This document shows, one piece after another, positions 60,720-64,000 of a stretch of 64,000 nucleotides of DNA. Made by a program: the position numbers and the translations under genes. Position 1 is the stretch's first letter; each line of letters starts with the position of its first letter. This stretch comes from an uncultured Alphaproteobacteria bacterium (GTDB taxonomy: Bacteria; Pseudomonadota; Alphaproteobacteria; Rs-D84; CACZYB01). The notes below the pieces were generated by a model. The model was not told where the DNA came from. It searched no databases and saw only the letters and a program-made list of their open reading frames with translations. The stretch is from positions 1 to 64,000 of the forward strand of contig CALXYK010000015.1 of NCBI GenBank assembly GCA_944392955.1, given 5' to 3'.

Positions 60720-61607
60720 TTAAATTGCTTTTCCTTCCTGAACCCAATCTTCAAGTCTTGGTAAATTTGCCTTTGCAACATCATCAATCGCTTTAAGTTG
60801 AGAAAGCACCTCTTCCATATACATCAAAGGAATTGCATTCCAAATATCAGATCCACCTTTCAAAGGTTCTGGATGAGTTTCAATAAATACTCCCGCAACA
60901 TGTCCAGTAGATAAAGCAGATCTTGCAATAATAGGAGCCATTCTACCTTCACCACCTGATGAATCACCCATAGCAGCAGGTTTTTGAACAGAATGAGTCG
61001 CATCAATAACAACCGGATAACCAGTTTCCGCCATAGTAATAAGGCCTGTTGTATCAACAATCAAAGCACCATAACCAAACGAAGTTCCCCTTTCTGTTAA
61101 GCAAAGAGAAGTATTGCCGAAAGTTTCATATTTTTTTATTACATTCTTTATATCTTTCGGAGCCATAAACTGAGCCTTTTTCAAATTACAAACCTTACCA
61201 GTTTTAGCAATAGCTTCACTTAAATCAGTCTGTCTTATCAAAAAAGCAGGTTGTTGTATCATATCAACATGAGGAGCTATAATTCCAGCCTGTTCATTAG
61301 TGTGCACATCAGTAATTACCGGCACATGAAATGTAGAACGAAGTTCATCAAAAATTTTAATTCCTTCATCTATACCTACACCTCTATCACCATTAACTGA
61401 ATTACGATTTGCCTTATCAAAAGAAGCCTTAAATATATAATTTATGCCCAATTTTTCAGTAATTTTAACAAGATTTTCGCAAATTTTCATCGCTAAATCC
61501 CTATCCTGTAATTGACAAGGTCCAGCAATCAAAGTAAATGGAAGATCATTTCCCATTACAACTTCTTTTGTAATTCCACCACCAACTTTTATATGTTTAT
61601 TTTCCAT
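60720..61607 (-). CDS. kdsA: 3-deoxy-8-phosphooctulonate synthase
   Basis: 295 residues. It condenses phosphoenolpyruvate with arabinose-5-P to Kdo-8-P, the precursor of the Kdo that links lipid A to the LPS core. Landmarks: IAGPCQLQDRDLAMKI, FKASFDKANRNSVNGDRG, PVITDVHTNEQA, LKKAQFMAPKDIKNVIKK, LTERGTSFGYG, DATHSVQKPAA and FIETHPEPLKGGSD. Asn at KANRNS suggests the metal-independent form. AAAGGAG precedes ATG 61607. It confirms that the organism makes LPS. Confidence 0.97.
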   Translation of the reverse strand: MENKHIKVGGGITKEVVMGNDLPFTLIAGPCQLQDRDLAMKICENLVKITEKLGINYIFKASFDKANRNSVNGDRGVGIDEGIKIFDELRSTFHVPVITDVHTNEQAGIIAPHVDMIQQPAFLIRQTDLSEAIAKTGKVCNLKKAQFMAPKDIKNVIKKYETFGNTSLCLTERGTSFGYGALIVDTTGLITMAETGYPVVIDATHSVQKPAAMGDSSGGEGRMAPIIARSALSTGHVAGVFIETHPEPLKGGSDIWNAIPLMYMEEVLSQLKAIDDVAKANLPRLEDWVQEGKAI

Positions 61608-61641
61608 AATAACTCCTTTCTAATAATTTATATAAACATTA

Positions 61642-62526
61642 TTAAACTCTTCCTGCATTATTAAGTAAAGCAGAAAAAACATCAGTATCTAGCTCTATTG
61701 GAGATACCGCATTTGAAGAAACAGCAAAACTTTTTATACCCAAAGATTGCATATTCTTACAAATATTTTTATTATCATCATAAAACTTAACCTTATCTAA
61801 ATCATATTCAACCCCTTGCTCATCACAAAAGTTCTTCAAAATTACCTTAAAAGCATTAACCCCCTTCTCCATTTTTTTAGTTGTACCACTTTCACAATCA
61901 AACATATCAACTATCAAAGGAAATTTAGCAGGATCATATCCCAAAGATCTCATTCCTGACAAAACATTATCTTTTGAATTGTCTGTATAAACACAAACAA
62001 GACTATCTGTTTCAAAAGCCTTATCCAAAATTTTTTGTATATGAGTATTCTTTTCTATATTTCTATAAGTAATAGTTGCATATTTTTTGTAATAATCTTC
62101 TATATCCTTTTGTGAAATTTCTAATCCTAAATTAAGCATTCCAGAAACACGATGATTTCCCTGACCATTAGGTTCTGTCATTTTACTTAATGCCCTTGCC
62201 AAAATAACATTAGTTTTATTTCCATTTTCCTTCTTTATATAATCAGAAAACTTTAAATCCTTACCATCAAAGTAAGACACAACAGGACCAACTTTTTCAG
62301 CATTATTATTATGCAAATTAGGAGTTATAGAAGTTTTATCTAGTTTTTTAAATTTTTTATCCAAATTTCCCAAAACTTCATCCTTATTAGGAGAATTTTC
62401 TAATTTATCCATAAAAAGGCGAAACATCGCCAAATCTATAGCATCTTCCAATTTAGGTATGTCAGATGTTGGTGTTTTATAAAAAGTCCCATCAAAATCA
62501 AAAACATAAATATTTTTCTTTTCCAT
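61642..62526 (-). CDS. HAD-superfamily hydrolase-like protein
   Basis: 294 residues. HAD motif I is VFDFDGTFYK (nucleophile D10, acid D12), motif II is in VCVYTDNSKDNV (Thr), and motif IV is KFYDDNKNICKN (acidic pair) followed by LGIKSFAV. A large insert (about 20-150), mostly helical, lies between motifs I and II and is unlike common phosphatases; it may be a cap that sets the substrate. Cytosolic. AAGAGG precedes ATG 62526. It is upstream of kdsA on the same strand (34-bp gap), so it may share the operon. It does not look like the KdsC phosphatase, which is smaller and lacks such a cap. Confidence 0.8.
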   Translation of the reverse strand: MEKKNIYVFDFDGTFYKTPTSDIPKLEDAIDLAMFRLFMDKLENSPNKDEVLGNLDKKFKKLDKTSITPNLHNNNAEKVGPVVSYFDGKDLKFSDYIKKENGNKTNVILARALSKMTEPNGQGNHRVSGMLNLGLEISQKDIEDYYKKYATITYRNIEKNTHIQKILDKAFETDSLVCVYTDNSKDNVLSGMRSLGYDPAKFPLIVDMFDCESGTTKKMEKGVNAFKVILKNFCDEQGVEYDLDKVKFYDDNKNICKNMQSLGIKSFAVSSNAVSPIELDTDVFSALLNNAGRV

Positions 62527-62680
62527 TAAAAACCTCTTAACACAATTTTAAAAAAATCAATACCAAAATTATATCATAAAAAGGCAATATGTCAAATAAT
62601 TTATAGTCTATATACGAATAAAAACTCTTGACTAAAAAGCAATAAAATTGCAACATATAAAGAAATTATAAGGAAGAAAA

Positions 62681-64000
62681 ATGATATCAGTAATAGTCCC
62701 AGTATATAATGTAGAAAAGTATTTAGCAGAATGTTTAGACAGCATTCTAAATCAAACATATACTGATTTAGAAATTATCTGTGTAAACGATGGTTCTACT
62801 GATAATTCATTGACAATTTTAAACGAATATGCAAAAAAAGATAACAGGATAAAGGTCATATCTCAACATAGTGGTGGAGCTTCTGTCGCAAGAAATACAG
62901 GTATTAAACATTCTACATCAGAATATTTAACCTTTGTAGATTCGGATGATATAATAAAGCCAACATACATGGAAACTTTGTGGGTTAATAAAGACAAAGC
63001 CGATTGCATCCAAGTCAATATGGAAATTTTTAGCACGGAAATGAAAATAAATTTTTCTGATTCTGCATGGTTTAAAGAATTTAATTTAAGGAATAGTACC
63101 GATATTATAAATATCACCTATAAAGATATACCTTACATTTTTATGACATCCTGGGGAAAATTATTTAAAAAATCAATATTACAAAAATATAATATTACTT
63201 TTTATGAGGGAGTAATAAATGAAGATTATGCCTATACATATGAATATCTATTTCATTGTAAAACATTTTATAATATTCCAAATAATTTGTATTTATATAG
63301 AAAAAGATTCAATAGTGTAAGTAATAAAGAAAATTTAAAAAGATTATTTGATATAGCAAAAGTCTTTATTCATTTGATAAAACATATAAAAAAATATGAT
63401 AACAAAATATTCAGATACAGAAAATTTATATTAACTATATTAAGACAAGAAGGAAAAATAAATACAATATTAAAAACCAATACACTACAATCCACATATT
63501 ATATACATAAACTTGCCAAACTTTTAAATATCAAATATAAAATATTTCGTAAATTATTAGAAGTAGAAAATATAAGAGTAAACATTTCAAATCCAATAAA
63601 TGACAAAAAAATAAAAATATATAATACAAATTTTACTAAATATAAATATGAATATCCTGAATGGTTTAAAAACGGAATTACACTAATAACAAAAAAAAAT
63701 AATATACAAATAACTTATAAAACTTCTAAAAATATAATATTAGAAATTACTATTTTGCCTAATATTATATTACTAAAAAACAAAACATTAAAAATCAATT
63801 CATTAACAATTAATAAAGAAAAAAAAATTATAACTCCTATATACATAACACATGATTTACCCTACAAATACAACATTGATACTCAAAACAATGAATTTAT
63901 AGAAATTTTTGTAAATTACGAAGTGGTAGACAATTATAAACCTTTAAAACAATCTCAAATTGAATTAATTACCGAAGAAAATACTCCTTTATCAATAACT
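62681..64000 (+). CDS. Glycosyltransferase family 2, cut by the window's right edge
   Basis: ATG 62681 (AAGGAAG before it) opens a frame with no stop for all 440 codons to the window end. The GT2 (GT-A) domain covers residues 1-220: MISVIVPVYNVEKYLAECLD, IICVNDGSTDNS, SGGASVARNTGI, FVDSDDIIKP (DxD) and INEDYAYTYEYLF (acceptor-side acidic residues). After about residue 250 a Lys/Asn/Ile-rich region follows, much lower in G+C, with strand-like repeats; this second part is not recognised and continues beyond the window. It is probably a surface-glycan or LPS transferase, fitting kdsA and the GT25 gene nearby. Confidence 0.88.
   Translation, partial: MISVIVPVYNVEKYLAECLDSILNQTYTDLEIICVNDGSTDNSLTILNEYAKKDNRIKVISQHSGGASVARNTGIKHSTSEYLTFVDSDDIIKPTYMETLWVNKDKADCIQVNMEIFSTEMKINFSDSAWFKEFNLRNSTDIINITYKDIPYIFMTSWGKLFKKSILQKYNITFYEGVINEDYAYTYEYLFHCKTFYNIPNNLYLYRKRFNSVSNKENLKRLFDIAKVFIHLIKHIKKYDNKIFRYRKFILTILRQEGKINTILKTNTLQSTYYIHKLAKLLNIKYKIFRKLLEVENIRVNISNPINDKKIKIYNTNFTKYKYEYPEWFKNGITLITKKNNIQITYKTSKNIILEITILPNIILLKNKTLKINSLTINKEKKIITPIYITHDLPYKYNIDTQNNEFIEIFVNYEVVDNYKPLKQSQIELITEENTPLSIT

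Overview
The window is AT-rich (by eye about 30% G+C), densely coded, and comes from a Gram-negative bacterium. It holds outer-membrane barrels (FadL-type, TpsB, a Slam-like protein, four small barrel or autotransport-type exported proteins), LPS and Kdo genes (kdsA, glycosyltransferases), a BamE-like lipoprotein, an MlaC-like protein and MltA. The psd-pssA pair, the SUF cluster and a class A RNase P RNA fit a proteobacterium. The oxygen-sensitive class III ribonucleotide reductase fits an anaerobic lifestyle. My best inference is an uncultured, host-associated, anaerobic alphaproteobacterium of the gut RF32 / 'Azospirillum CAG' kind. This rests on gene content and general resemblance, not on a search.

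Layout. 1-9.8 kb: Cys-rich or Ser/Thr-rich exported proteins of unknown function, rlmE, a DMT transporter, rnpB, dCMP deaminase, a Xer recombinase, bamE and a small outer-membrane barrel. 9.9-19.5 kb: an exported HExxH protein next to pth, two tandem paralogous barrels, tRNA-Gly, a cupin-glmS pair, a tandem pair of zinc-ribbon proteins, a membrane-anchored metallophosphoesterase and a low-molecular-weight phosphatase. 19.6-31.6 kb: a two-partner-secretion / contact-dependent-inhibition (CDI) island ending at an intact tRNA-Arg, with a broken tRNA-like 3' end at its far side. 31.7-37.3 kb: small hypotheticals, tRNA-Leu, FadL, TetR, Slam-like protein, tRNA-Glu. 37.4-56.7 kb: core metabolism and cell biology (fba, mltA, dgkA-pssA-psd, GT25, parC, recO, cysS, SIMPL, valS, Nudix, mlaC, sufBCD). 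56.8-60 kb: an NrdR-box-controlled anaerobic ribonucleotide reductase locus. 60-64 kb: HhH glycosylase-like gene, kdsA, a HAD protein and a GT2 cut by the right edge.

Two places deserve the most attention. First, the anaerobic ribonucleotide reductase is broken into pieces. Its N-terminal ATP-cone is separated from the start codon by an in-frame TAG. Its glycyl-radical tail is a separate 67-residue gene with its own strong ribosome binding site, followed by a terminator and then nrdG. Two NrdR-type boxes 31 bp apart precede the locus. Second, the CDI island shows how toxin modules have been exchanged. A 182-bp repeat marks the toxin entry point in the giant TpsA and in a second, orphan toxin. 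A perfect 47-bp repeat of the 5' end of tpsB gives that orphan toxin a Sec signal peptide. Four small immunity-like genes and a 32-residue lipoprotein-like peptide lie between tpsA and tpsB.

Promoters of the tRNA genes and rnpB follow a consistent pattern (TTGATT/TTGCAA/TTGCAT-like -35, 16-17 bp, TATAAT-like -10), and about a dozen intrinsic terminators are visible. Several starts are set by Shine-Dalgarno position rather than by the longest reading frame; these are noted in the entries.
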